Assembly (NCBI RefSeq): GCF_020080835.1
Contig: NC_058166.1
Coordinates: forward strand, 7,874,469-7,938,468
Origin: Cotesia glomerata
Lineage: Eukaryota; Arthropoda; Insecta; Hymenoptera; Braconidae
Direction: 5' to 3'
Length of the DNA: 64,000 bases
Each line of letters begins with the position of its first letter. The stretch's first letter is position 1. This document shows, one piece after another, positions 25,601-38,700 of the stretch. A program made the position numbers and the translations under genes. Under the pieces are notes generated by a model, which was not told the origin of the DNA, ran no database searches, and worked only from the letters and a program-made list of their open reading frames with translations.

Positions 25601-28600
25601 AATAAATGAACAAAATAAGTATGCAAATGATTATTTTAATTAGTGTTTCACCGTCGAAGGTACACTGTATTGTATACATTGAATAAATATGCCGAGATAT
25701 GAATTCTGATACATTTGTATTAAGGTAAAAGCTTCAGTAGCTGCTCGAGTACTAATAAATGCTCACTCCATGTATTTGTGGATATAGATATACCAATGCA
25801 TGGAGTGAACATGTACTGGTACATGAGCAGCTACTGGGGCTCTTACCTTACATAAATGTTTACCCTTCAAAATATTTTCGCATTTTCCCAATTATTTATA
25901 TATTTTATTCGCGTTATTTTTATTATCCAAGCATTTTGGTTTATACATTTCCCGTATAGTATCATTTCAGATATTCAAGTCTACATATATAAATGTATAT
26001 GATAAAAAGTTTGGAAAATCCAAAAGTGCACGACTCATAATGCTCATTTAATTATGAAATATAAAAAAAAAAAAAAAACTTAAGTCGTTCAAAATTAATT
26101 GCCGAAAAAACAGCTGTAGTAGGAAGGTACTGCACATGCGCCCCTGGTGGAATAAAATGTACATAATATCTATAGATATAGATATATCACCATCCATGTT
26201 AATTTTACATGGATATATATAGATATACAGTCTTGTAGTTTTCGTTTTTTATTAATTGCAATTAAACGACACTGAATTCATTAATCATTCGCATTCAGTG
26301 ACCTACAATCGTCGATTAGAATTTAAAAAAAAAAAATTTAACTCGAATAATGGATTTTTTCACAAGTTACAGTGTTTTCGGGTTTCACACATGACGGACA
26401 GGAAAATTTTTTGACCTATTTTGGTTTTTTTTTCCAATTCTATTGCAGTAAATCAATTTTTAAAAAGTATGAAATTAATCTCCATTAAATTATCTCGACA
26501 ATAGTATGCAAAATATCTTGATTCCGTGAACTAACAAGGCTATAATAATAAAAATAGCCGCCAAAATGAGGCGAAAAAAATTTTTCGATCGTAAAGCACT
26601 CTCTGATGCTTCGCATCATGAGTCGTGCAATATAAAATAGTATGCATGACAAAATACCATTTGTCAACGAAAAAACACGGGCACGTATTTACAATCTATA
26701 TGACTATATCTATACACATCCATACATATCTACAGTGGGAGTATCAACTGATGAAATATATATGATTTGAATTGATAAAATTTAAATTTGAAATTACTAT
26801 GCTCGCAGTACACGCGTTCAGACCATGTCAATACTCAATACTCAATATTGTGTAGAAAAAAGCACACATACCAACATATACTCATAGTATTTTTACTTGG
26901 AAGGTTTTGACGCCAATACAAAATAAAATTCAATTACAAATGAAATTTAAATTTATAAACAGAAAAAAAACCGTATCTAGTATCAGTATATCGAGCTTTA
27001 TAATATTCTTGCAATGTTTTTAAATCCAACATGATTTATACTATTCATCGTTTTAATCCTTTTTCTTTGTCAACCCGACGTTTTTTAGGGTCCAATTATA
27101 GTGAAAATGAATGCCGAGTAAAATAAGAAATAAATGATGACGTGCTCGATTTAAAAATTTTTTTACTTACTATTTTCAATTATTTCAGTTATTAAACTTG
27201 GCGATTCGTTAGGAATATTAGAATATTATTTATGAATTAGCATGTATTATTTTGAATGATTAGAATTATAATTGAAAAATGGCCATTTGGCAGCCGAAAT
27301 GGAAGTAGATTTTTTACTTACATAAACAAAATATTGTATTATCGTAAAAAATAATGCAATAATAAAATTTCATTAAATACCTACAGACGAAGAGGTTATT
27401 TCCAGTCAAGGAAAATAAAAAGACATGAAAATTAAAGCNNNNNNNNNNNNNNNNNNNNNNNNNNNNNNNNNNNNNNNNNNNNNNNNNNNNNNNNNNNNNN
27501 NNNNNNNNNNNNNNNNNNNNNNNNNNNNNNNNNNNNNNAAAACTCGATTTTTGTATAACGGGGTGAAAACAATAACTTCCCGATTTTTGAAAATCTTCGA
27601 TTTTCTTAGCGGGAAGTTAAAAATTAAATAATAAATTTCATTATTGATCGACTACAGGTATTTAAATTATAATCATTTTTTCTAATTATTGACATTTGTA
27701 CATTAGTTTTAAGAAGGTCATCGTTTTGGTTATTTTGGAAAGTACACTATGGTTTCGCAATAATGAACTCAAGACAAAAACTCCGACGATCATATACCAA
27801 CTACAAAATATTCTATAACAATCGTAATTGTTTATCGAGCATTATTATTATCTTATAAAATTTTTCTTTTCATTGTCAAAATTCTCGTCTACATTTTTTG
27901 GTCAAATGAACCTCTTTCAGAAATAGATTTGAAAATCAATAAATTTTAAAAATTATTTTGATTAATATTAGTTCTGATCGGGCTGAAAGGAAAACCTGTG
28001 AAAAATTCTGTGTCTCATTCTTATGAGTAGAGAATTTAAGAGTTAAAATGCTTTATTTCATCTCGAAATAGCAGCTTTTAATAAAGTTACATCCTTTCAG
28101 AACTCACTATAAAAAATTGGAAATTATTTTACTCTCCTAATTTTCTGACTTAGTAGCGTTATTCGCATAGTACTCATTTAAAACCGGATCATACTGTTTT
28201 CTTCAAATTCTAAATGATAATTGCGGTTAATTTATTGATTAGTCATAAATCTTGATTCAGATCCTCAAAATTCAATTACAAATTTTATATTTCAGGAAAA
28301 GCATGACCGAAAAGATTATAAAGAGTTTTTAAAATTGGTGTTGATATTTTTAGGCGGTTCTCCAAAAAATGGAATAAGCTTTAAAGCTCCAGGACCCAAC
28401 CACCATGCCAGATGGATGTCAAAAGCTCTGTACGCTTTGAAACTGTTTATGTTTCGAAAACAGTTTCAAATGAATTCCACTGAGGTAAATGGACTAAGAT
28501 ATGTCTGCTTATTCCTCGTCGAATTTTATGTCATTTCATGGTTTCAAGCACCTTCTGCGATAAAGTCACCTAATCAAGATTTGAATATGGTTAAAAATTT

Positions 28601-29654
28601 ATATCAATACCGTTCTGTTCATAAAAAAATTGCTGACGCAGCAAGCTCGACATTATTAAGACATTTATGGTACTTATCCGAAGAGTTAGTCGGTTTAGCG
28701 TTATTTGATGACAGTGTACTCTTACAAATGAAAAGGCAAATCGTAGCTGCAATGAAAGTGCGAAACAGTAATGCTGCAAACTCGAAAAAGTTTATTGCCA
28801 AAGATATAAGCTTGTTATTATCGAAAAATCTCTGTGATTTTGCTAGCAAGCAATCATTGCTTTTATTTCAACAATTTGAATTACCGCATCAATTCATGGA
28901 CAAGGATCCAGATCTCTGGGCATCTGATCAAAATTATTTACACTGTAAATCAGTGCTGTCTGACTTACAAGTGATTAATGATCTCGCTGAACGAGGCGTA
29001 GCATTAATTCAGGAGTACAACAACTGTTTGACCAGGAGTGATGAACAAAGGCAATATTTATTGCAAGTTGTTGAAGAGCATAGGAAAAAATTTTCTAACG
29101 TTACTAAGAGTTACTACATTACTAAGTTACAAACCAAATACGTTTAAATGTCTGGAAATTAGAAAAATAGGATTTTGTTGGTCTGTAACTTTGAAAATAT
29201 TGATGATACAAAAAATTTATCTGAATGTTTTTTGTAGTACGTCAAATGGACTACAAAATTGTCATTTGACTTTTTGTTCTATCTTGGATAGTTTAGCTAA
29301 AAATTACGAAAAACACGAAATTTGGGGAAAATTGATACTGTAAAGCTTTATAAAAAGTCAGGCTTCGATGGTAGCAATATGAGCCAATGAAATTTTTTGT
29401 TCAAAATTTAATCCCAAATGAGGTCTAATAGTTTATTTTATGAAAAAATGAAATCTTCAGACGTTGCGGCAGTAAAAATGAAAAAAAAAAAATTTTTTCC
29501 CGTGTTATTTAAATGGGAAAAACTTCAGAATCCATGGAGGACCTCTTAAAATTAAAATTAAGAACTCTCCTTTGGACAGGCCTTTTGTTTCGACATCTTC
29601 TACGATATTTTGAGCGGAAAGTGAAAAAAAAATATCCGATTTTTTTGGCACAGC

Positions 29655-29746
<92 letters not shown>

Positions 29747-32700
29747 GTCGGAGGGACATGGGTTTGGGCATTGTTAGAGTCCTTTGGATCAGTTTCAGCC
29801 ATCTTTATTATTTCACAATAATCAAAATATAACACAAACTTCGATTTAAAATATAATGTACACTGTAATGCTAATGCATTGTGATGCTAATACATTGTGA
29901 TGCTAATGCGCTGGACGCCTCGTTCGAAGACCCAAAATAATTCTCTGTCGATAATTTGCCAACAAGGTTCATGGAATTCCATTGTTTACCATCAATTCTC
30001 ATGCATTTACCCTGATAGCCAAGTTGGCCGCAACTTTCTGTCAATCTACTGCCGCAACTTGTCACCAACTTGGCGGCAACTCTTGGAAAGTAACTCGGTT
30101 GGTGTCAACTTGTTCACCAAGTTGTCACCAAGTTGTCGGCAAAAGTTGCTCTGAAACTTTTTCACACCAAGTTGACGATAAGTTTCTCAAGAAATTTGGC
30201 GACATATTGCGGCAGTATATTGGTCTCTTTTTTCTCAGAAACTTGTAGCCAACTTGGCGCCAACAGTTACAAATTCGGAAGTTGGCCGCAAGTTGTCGCT
30301 AAGTTGGTGGCAACTATCTGACACCAACTTGGTTGGTCTGAAACTGTGGCTATCAGGGTATACGTCTATAGTTTCTATAGAATTTACTTTGCGAAATTCG
30401 TCTCAGTTACTCTGTATAAATTATTAACTAAATAATGTCATAATTAAAACATTTATATGTTCCAAAAGTATTGTTCTTGAGTGATTATTATTTTGATTTG
30501 TAAATTGAACTGTATCTTTTATTAAAGTTATTGAGTACTATATACCGTTAGTAAAGTCTTACGTAAGGTGCGTATTTGAGGTTAAAAATTAGATAACATG
30601 AACGGCATTATTTTCATTGAGTCCTATTTTTTTTCTATAATGGAAGATCAGAAAGAAAATATATTTTTGATTGGAAAGCCACATCATGATATTGTCGGAA
30701 ATCAACTGCCATCTAATTTGCAAGTGTTAAAATTTTTGTTTCACAATACCCGAGTATTAAAACATAGCTTACGTGTAAGTGAAAGTTTTGTGTATGATGA
30801 ATTGATTACTTTTTGGCAAAAAGTAAAAATTCCAACATAACAAAAAAGTTGGTGTTTGACTAAAATTGACAATTTATACAATGATTGGCGAAAATATGAT
30901 TTTTGTGTCATTTTGAGCTGTCCGAGCTCAAAACAGGGGTGGTAAAATCGATTCCGATTCTACCCGAGAATCGATTCTGTGGTCAAAAAACTCGATTATT
31001 TAGACTCGATTCCCAGCTATCAGAATCGATTCTCAGTGATCGAGTCTATAATTCATTCTAATGCCGGAGTAATGACACTATAGCATCAATATATTGAATA
31101 AAAAATGGTCCAAAGTAATTGTATATTTCATTGTGAAAATATTTTAAATTTAGCGCTCTCTTTGCGCCCGCATCGTTTTCTTACCTTCCTTTTTTTTTTT
31201 TATTTTTTTTTAACTTCCCGCTAGCAAAATTAAAAATTTTCGAAAATCGGGAAGTTATTGTTTTTACACCGTTTTTAAAAAATTGAGTTTTCATCAAATC
31301 TTGACGTTTTAAGGTCCTAAGAAGCTTCCCCGACTATTCCCGCGATGGTGTCTGTCTGTATGTGTATGTGTGTGTGTGTGCGTGTGTATGTATGTAAACC
31401 TGTAAACCTCTTATAACTTTTGAACGGCTCGGCCAATCGGATCGAGATAGGTGGCGATCCAAAGAGCATCATTGCCATTAAATTTCGTGAAAATTTGAAT
31501 CGATTCAGTTCACTAGATTTTGAGAAATCTCAAAAATAGAATTTTCAAAAAATGTTTTTTTGGAATAACTTCTAAACGGCTCGACTGATCGATTCCAAAA
31601 ACTACTCAGCTCTTAACCTTGAAAAACCACGTTGATTGTCACCAGTCCGGTCAAAGTTGGTTGATTCGTTCGTGAGATATCGTTGTCGAAACAAATTGAA
31701 GAAAAAGTTTTCTTTAGAATTTTTATGAAATTTTTAGTCTGACGAGTTCGCGCTCTAAGCTTCTTAAAAGAGCCCTAAAAACTGCGTTAATTGCCGTAAG
31801 CCGCGAAAAAATCGTTTGGCTCATTCAAAGGTTATTGCGGCTTAGAAATTCAAAAAATTGTGTTCTATGAAACTTCCATCAGACTTTTAAGACATCGAAG
31901 AGCTATCTTAGAACAGCTATCTCTTTGAGAGATTAAAAAAATCTTAAAAAAAATTTAGAGACTATTTTAAGATAAGCTCACAGCAACAGAGCTCCGGAAC
32001 ATTAAAATGCAGCGTCTTAAAAAAGTCTTGAAATTGTGGGATAATAATTTTTCAACAATTTCAAATTCAATTTGAAAAGAGCGTACTCAAAAATGTTGCG
32101 GTTAAAAACTCGCAAAATTGTCTAAAAAATGTCTAAAAATTAATTTTCATAATGAATTCAAGAACCAAATTTCAAAAATCGGCTCTTGGAATTTTTTTTT
32201 GTATCTTAAAAGAGTCTTAAGGTAGTTGTAGCGTGATAGTCATTACAACAGAAAATTATGAAATTTTTTTTATTGAAAGATAAATATATTAATAATTCAC
32301 TACCAAAATTTCAGATCAATTGACCGCACCGTTTTTGAGTAATTAATTTTTGAAATTGCATCTTTTACACGTAGCGGTATAGAGAGATGATAAAGTTAGT
32401 ATGAAATCTTTGGCCCACTCGAGTGGTATGGAAGATTTCATACTAACTTTACCATCTCTCTATACCTCTACGTGTAAAAGATACAATTTCGAAAATTAAT
32501 TACTCAAAAACGGTGCGGTCAATTGATCTGAAATTTTGGTAGTGAATTATTAATATATTTATCTTTCAATAAAAAAAATTTCATAATTTTCTGTTGAAAT
32601 GCCTATCACGCTACAACTACCTTAAAACAGTCTTGGTTTGTGTCAGGTTTAAGATCTTGAACAAACAGCAATTTTAAGACACTTTAAAGACGATTTTTTT

Positions 32701-35700
32701 TACACGGGTTACTTTTCTAATAAAACATAATATTTTATAAATTTGCATTTTATTGTACCTTTTACCTTATTTTACTAGTTTTATTCTTAAAATTAAAAAA
32801 ATTTATAAAATTTTAATTTAAAAAAAAAACATTTAAGGTAAAAGCTCCAATAGATGATCATGTACCAATATTGTGAATATAGATATACAGATACATGGAG
32901 TGATCATATACTGGTACGTGATCATCTATTGGGGCTTTTACCTTACTCAGAATCGATTATTTAAAGAATCGATTCTTGAAATTGATTAATCGATTCTGAG
33001 AATCGAAATTTCTGAAAAAAGAATCGGAATCGAGAATCGATTCTTCAGCTTATGTTTCCATCCCTAGCTCAAAACTCTAATAGCAGTTTAACCCTTCGAG
33101 CCGGTTGCTATGAGAATTTCTCTCACGCAACAACATTCAACTTATAGGGCGGCGCTATAGTGCAAGTGAGACAAAAAAAAACAACAGGTACGAAGGGTTA
33201 ATAAAACACAATTTTTCTATGGTCGATAATGACAACAACTTCCTATGGTCATTATCGACCACGTAATTGACGCCTCGGTAAGTAAGGGCTTTCCCTTACC
33301 TTTCGATTTTGATAAGTAGCTTTGACTTGTCACCGAGCGAGCAAATCGAAAGTCCCCACTACTGTCCCCGGAAAATGAAGCGGGGATAACAATAAGAAAG
33401 TTCGAGAACCTGAAGTTCGGGGTTATAAAAGAGCCGGCAGGAGAAAGAACGAGGCTTTTTCCCTTCTGAAAGCCAGTGGCCTTTTGCCTTTTTGAATTAG
33501 TGACCCTTGTTGGGGCCAGTTTAAATTAGGACAGTGCAGTTTTGGGCATCGAGGATAGAGAGCAACTACGGAGGAATTTATCATGGCATTTGGAATTGGA
33601 CAAACCCTGATTGGAGCCAGCACCCTAGTTCGAGACGACGAAACGCCAAGCAGCTGATCCCGCCAAGTTGGACCGGAGTATCAGTGGTCGTTGGATAATA
33701 ACAATAATTGAGTCTCAGGTATTTTGCAATTGTTTTAGGCCAAAACTTAATTTAGTAAATTGAGAGGTTGGAATAGTTGTAATTAAATTTTGTAAATTAA
33801 TGATCGCTACTGTCTCAGGCGTTACTTTTATATTAGTTGGTTCTATTTGCGTAAATTATTTGTCAAGGTCATTTAGTTAGTTTAGTTACAGGTTTTTGGC
33901 ATAAGTAAATTATTTTAGTGAAAATTATAATGACAAAATTTGTAATTTGTAAAAGTAATTGTGTAATAAAGATAGTGAAAGTCATTCTGGAAATTTCTGT
34001 AGTTTGAAAATTTCATAAGACGTGTTAAGTTGCAGTATTTGGCATTAGGAATTTTGTAAAATTAAATTTAGGCCGGTGGACTGAGTTTAATTGATTTAGT
34101 TAATTTAGTGAATAAATTTATTGAAAAATTTGTTGAGTCTAGAAGATTATTTAATGTACTTTGTTTAAAAAATTATTTGATGAATTTTATTAAGAAGATT
34201 ATTTAATGAAGATTTTTTAATGAATTTAGTTAAGGAATTTGATCAATGAAATTAGTTAGTGAATCGGAATTTTGTTTTGAATAAATGTTCGGAGTTAAAT
34301 TTTGTGAATTATGATAATATGAATTTTGGGAATTTAGTCGATTAGTAATTATGAGAATTTTAGTAATTTGTAAAATTGTGAATTGAGTTAGCGTCCGGTG
34401 AACGATTTTATATGAAATTGAATGAGAGCGTGTGAGTACAGTCACTTAGAAAACGTTGTATAGACGCCCGAGTCGGGGGTACAACGGAATAAGTTAGGAA
34501 ACCGCTGTGTAGACGCCCGAGTCGGGGGCGCAGTCGGAAATAAGGATTTAGTTGTGGTTAAAATATATTATGGTAGTCCGTTAAGTTGACGAGGTAAAAT
34601 TTAAGATATTATATGGTAGTCCGTCAGGTTGATGGGGTAATTTATGGTATTTTATGGTATTCTGTCAGGTTGACGAGGTTTTAGGTAAATAAAGAGTTTA
34701 GATGATCGATTTGTAAGAAGTTCTGGCGAGTGCCTGCGTAGGTGAGAGGTTCTCACATTTAAGTTAGTTTTAAAGAGAATATTGTTAATAAATTTGTTAA
34801 TTTTAATCGATAAAATTTGAATAAATAATTTCATTATTGTTATTAATATTTCTCAGTATTATTTACATCCCTCTCGAATTTCTCACGACCTTGTCTTTCC
34901 CTCTAATGCTTCCCCGGTTTCTGGGACACCGTGTCTAAAATCCTAGTGACGCCCTTTTCAAAGGACGAAAGGGGTTGTAACAGGGTAAAATTACCTTGAG
35001 TCGATATATCACCAGATATCGATAATTTTACGACGCAGCACTGGCGCGTCTCGATCTTCGGGCCTAAAGAGAGAGAGTAGGAGGGGGTAGTTTGGGGGTT
35101 ATTATAGAGGAGCCGTGCATTGCAACAGGGAGAAGTTGTGTAACCGCCAGACAGTGTGCCACTGAAGTAAAGGAGACCAATCCCCGTAGTAGTTAACAGA
35201 CGTAAGAAGCCAACAACATCTAGGACTTCAATCTCAAGTAGTGAGTTAGATCGTCGTTTATTCATCAAGGTATTGAATATATTACTCTGTGGGCTAGGAG
35301 TGGACCGCGGGGTTTATACTCGGTTTACTTCTCCTCTGATTAACTATTCCTTATATAATTGATTAATAATAATAATTCAATAGTTGATTTCAATTGATTT
35401 TTATTCGTTAGTTGGTACTGAGTGGATCTCAAGGGGATCTTTACCCGAGAGTCACTCAGAGACCGTGTGATGTAAATTTTCGTGAGAATTTATTTGATAA
35501 AACTAATTTACTCGATTATTTGTTAACAATTTTTGAATATCTGAAAATCGATTTTAGTTGTACATATTTTATTAAATAATTCAATAAAATAAAACCGAAT
35601 AGTAAAATCTTCTAGAATTCCATTGTCTTCTCACGAACTCCAGTACAGCGTCGGTTAAATTTTACAACGTAGGTAATCCGTACCCAAGGTCAAAGTTACA

Positions 35701-38700
35701 AAGAACTAACGAATATTTGGCGTCCATTTTACGCGCGCAAATTATTTGCTGAGTATTTTATTATTGAGTTTTACTTGTATACCGTTATCTGGTTTTTACA
35801 AAGCTGATATCCCCACTTTATCTCCATTCTATATCTCCACTCTATACCTCCCTCTTTATTACGGCTGTGGATCGACTTGTGCTTTCTGTACCGTATTCAC
35901 CCTGAACCTCACCTTCTCAGGCTGTTGGAACAGAATCATGGGGAAACCACAGAGAAAACCTATGATAGTACAGTCGGAGCTGGGCTAAGTCTACAGTGAT
36001 TGATAAGAAACTCTTCTTTATCGACCACTGGAGCATTAGGCCCCTCTCCTAGTGTGCAGAGATCCCTCGCGCTAGCCAACGTTGACTAGAGTGATCACCC
36101 ATTCAAGTTGTTGCTTAAATGAGTGATCGCCCAAGTTAGACGTGTGCCGCCCGGCTATCTCTGCCACTTCCAGAGGCTGGCAACGTAACGTAATGCACAT
36201 GTTTTTAATTATAATCACTGAAAAATATTGGTGCGTGCTGGGATCGAATCCGGGTCCCACTCTTTCAAAAAGCGAGCACCGAGCCGACCAGGCCATTGCC
36301 AGCCTTTTTTTATTTGCTGAATATTTTACTAAATAATTTATTATGAACAATTGAATTATTATTATTATTATTATTATTATTTATTGCAAGATTATTATTT
36401 ATGAACATTATATTAATTATCGGGAATTTATTTATTGAGATTTTGGCATTTGAGACGAAAATACCTGTAGATATTATTTTGGTGATTAATTTTATGTTGA
36501 GAAAAATTATTATATATTTATTTATTTAATTGGGGATTCTGCGTGGTTATTTTTATATTGTAACGTGGCTGGTCTCGACTGTTCGTAAAGTGAAATAAAT
36601 TTTTATTATAAAATAAAAATTATCTAAATTTTAATTTAATAATTAATTACGAACTGGGCCGAAAAGACACGCTCGTTACACCCGGAGTGTAACCAACTCG
36701 AAGCCGTAGCTTATAAGAGTCGATGCTGCTCCAGATGCCTGTAGCTTTAGATTTTACGGCGGACCAAGCCGATAGCTTTCAAAGCTACAAATAGCTAAAT
36801 TGATTTAATTCGCGTTAGGAATATGGTCTAGGGCAATTCGTGGGTGGCGATACTCGTTGAAAGATAGATTCAGCTCCGACACAAAACCAATCTTTGCCGC
36901 GTACTGCTCCGCTGATCGCTCAGTATGGAAAAATAGAGCTAAATGGTTGTCAAATACAAATATTGAAAAATACAGCTCAAAGTAAGTTCAATACCGCGTC
37001 CAATTCTTACCAATATACCACCTGACTTACAACAGGTACTACTACCACTTTGGTGTGCTTTAACGTTGTCCAGCGGTGGTAGATTCCTCGTGGCTGTAGC
37101 TGGGCCGGTTACTGGGTCAGGAACAGACGAATAATCGAGGTGTTTTATTTAGCCAAGCTAATTTATCTTGTATATGCGTCGTATTATTTAATTAATGTAC
37201 GACGTACTCCTTGTTAACTGATAATCGGAGTCGTGTCGTACTATTATAGATTAAAATGCCGTTATTATTGAATAAACGGTGTAAATTAATAAAATACCGA
37301 ACATTGCGTTGTAACACGGTAAAGATAATTATTTATATTTTAACAAATATATCAATTACAAAAGTATACATTATGAAGGTTGAACAAAAACTGAATGCAC
37401 GCGGCTTCCGCGTACATTAATTAGCATTGAGAAGTGGGGAGACGTCTAGCTCCACTCTCAAACGATTTTTGTACATTTAGCGATTATCGCCTAATTTCTA
37501 ATCAGATTTTACATGTTATCTGCTGATGATATTTGCATCAGGTGGTAAATTGGTGTTTGCCTAATGTGAGCCAACTGGCCACGTTGCAAGGCATAGCTGT
37601 TTGGCCTGGATATGTGGCGACTCGACGCAGTGTCATACTAAAACTCGACGCTAGCGCCCCTACCCACTAAACCCTAAACCCCTTTTCCTCTTTCCCCTAA
37701 TCCCTCATGGAAACCGCCGTCAGGCATTACTTCGTGAGGGGAGGATCTAGCTACTGCTCTTTCTTCTGGTGGCTAAGGTGTTATTCTTTCCTCCTTCTAA
37801 TTGGCGTCATTCGCTCTTCTTCTTTCTATGGACCGCAGGTCTGAGAGGACTCCCGTGACAAACGTGTTTGTGGCGTTCCAGGCAGCCTCTGATGACAGCA
37901 TTGCTTCTACTATTGTCTCTTGTTGGATTTTCCTCTTCAGGATATTCTCCAGCTCATCTCGCTGTGGATAAAAACGTGGGCACTCAAAAAATACGTGCTC
38001 TGCATCTTCATTGACTTCTGAGCAGGACGGGCACTCCGGGGAATCATCATGCTTGAAGCGGTGGAGATACGCCCGGAAATAGCCGTGTCCTGATAACATC
38101 TGCGTAAGATAATAGTTGACCTCACCGTGACTCCGGTTTAGCCAAATGTTGATCCTTGATATGAGACGATGCGTCCACCTACCCTTCACTGTGGCATCCC
38201 ACTGTAGTTGCCATCGACTTATGCTCTTCTGCCGTTCTTCTGTTCTAAGCTCCTCAGTGCTTAGTGTGGTTGACTTCTTTCTTTGGTCAAAGATCCGTCT
38301 TTCCTCAGCTAAGACTCTGAGAGGCAAAGTTCCGGAAATGACACACACTGCTTCCATAGATATTGTACGGAAGGCACTTGCTACTGTTAAGGCACTCAGA
38401 CGGTAGACTGGTCCAGCCTTTCTCCATGATTCTTGCTTCTCTAGTGCGTCCGCCCAGATAGATATTCCGTAAGTGAGCATTGATGTGACTACAGATGATA
38501 GCAGTAGTCTTCTGCTCTGCTTTGGGCCTCCGACGTTTGGCATCAGTCGTGCTAAGCTAGCTACTACTGCTGATGCTTTTGCACTCACGTGTTCGACTTG
38601 CTGCTTAAAGTTGAGTCGGGCATCAAGCATCACTCCCAGATATCGGATATATGGTTGTGATGTGATTTCTTGTTCTCCGACTTTCAGCTTTATGGTCTCT

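Larger units (their letters stand above)
30934..33066. mobile_element. hAT-like non-autonomous element, 2.1 kb, with 8-bp target duplication
   Basis: The left end CAGGGGTGGTAAAATCG and right end CATCCCTA (inverse TAGGGATGG) are flanked by a perfect 8-bp duplication, GCTCAAAA (30926-30933 and 33067-33074), as hAT transposases make. Both subterminal regions carry many copies of the palindrome GAATCGATTC, the expected type of transposase-binding site. There is no transposase gene. The interior is mostly later insertions: an AACTTCCCGC element, a TTAA MITE and an AAGGTAAAAGC MITE. Confidence 0.88.

Noticed and set aside
37661..37682. Telomere-like CCCTAAACCCTAAACCCC
   Set aside because: Only two imperfect units; they do not form an array and insect telomeres usually use TTAGG.
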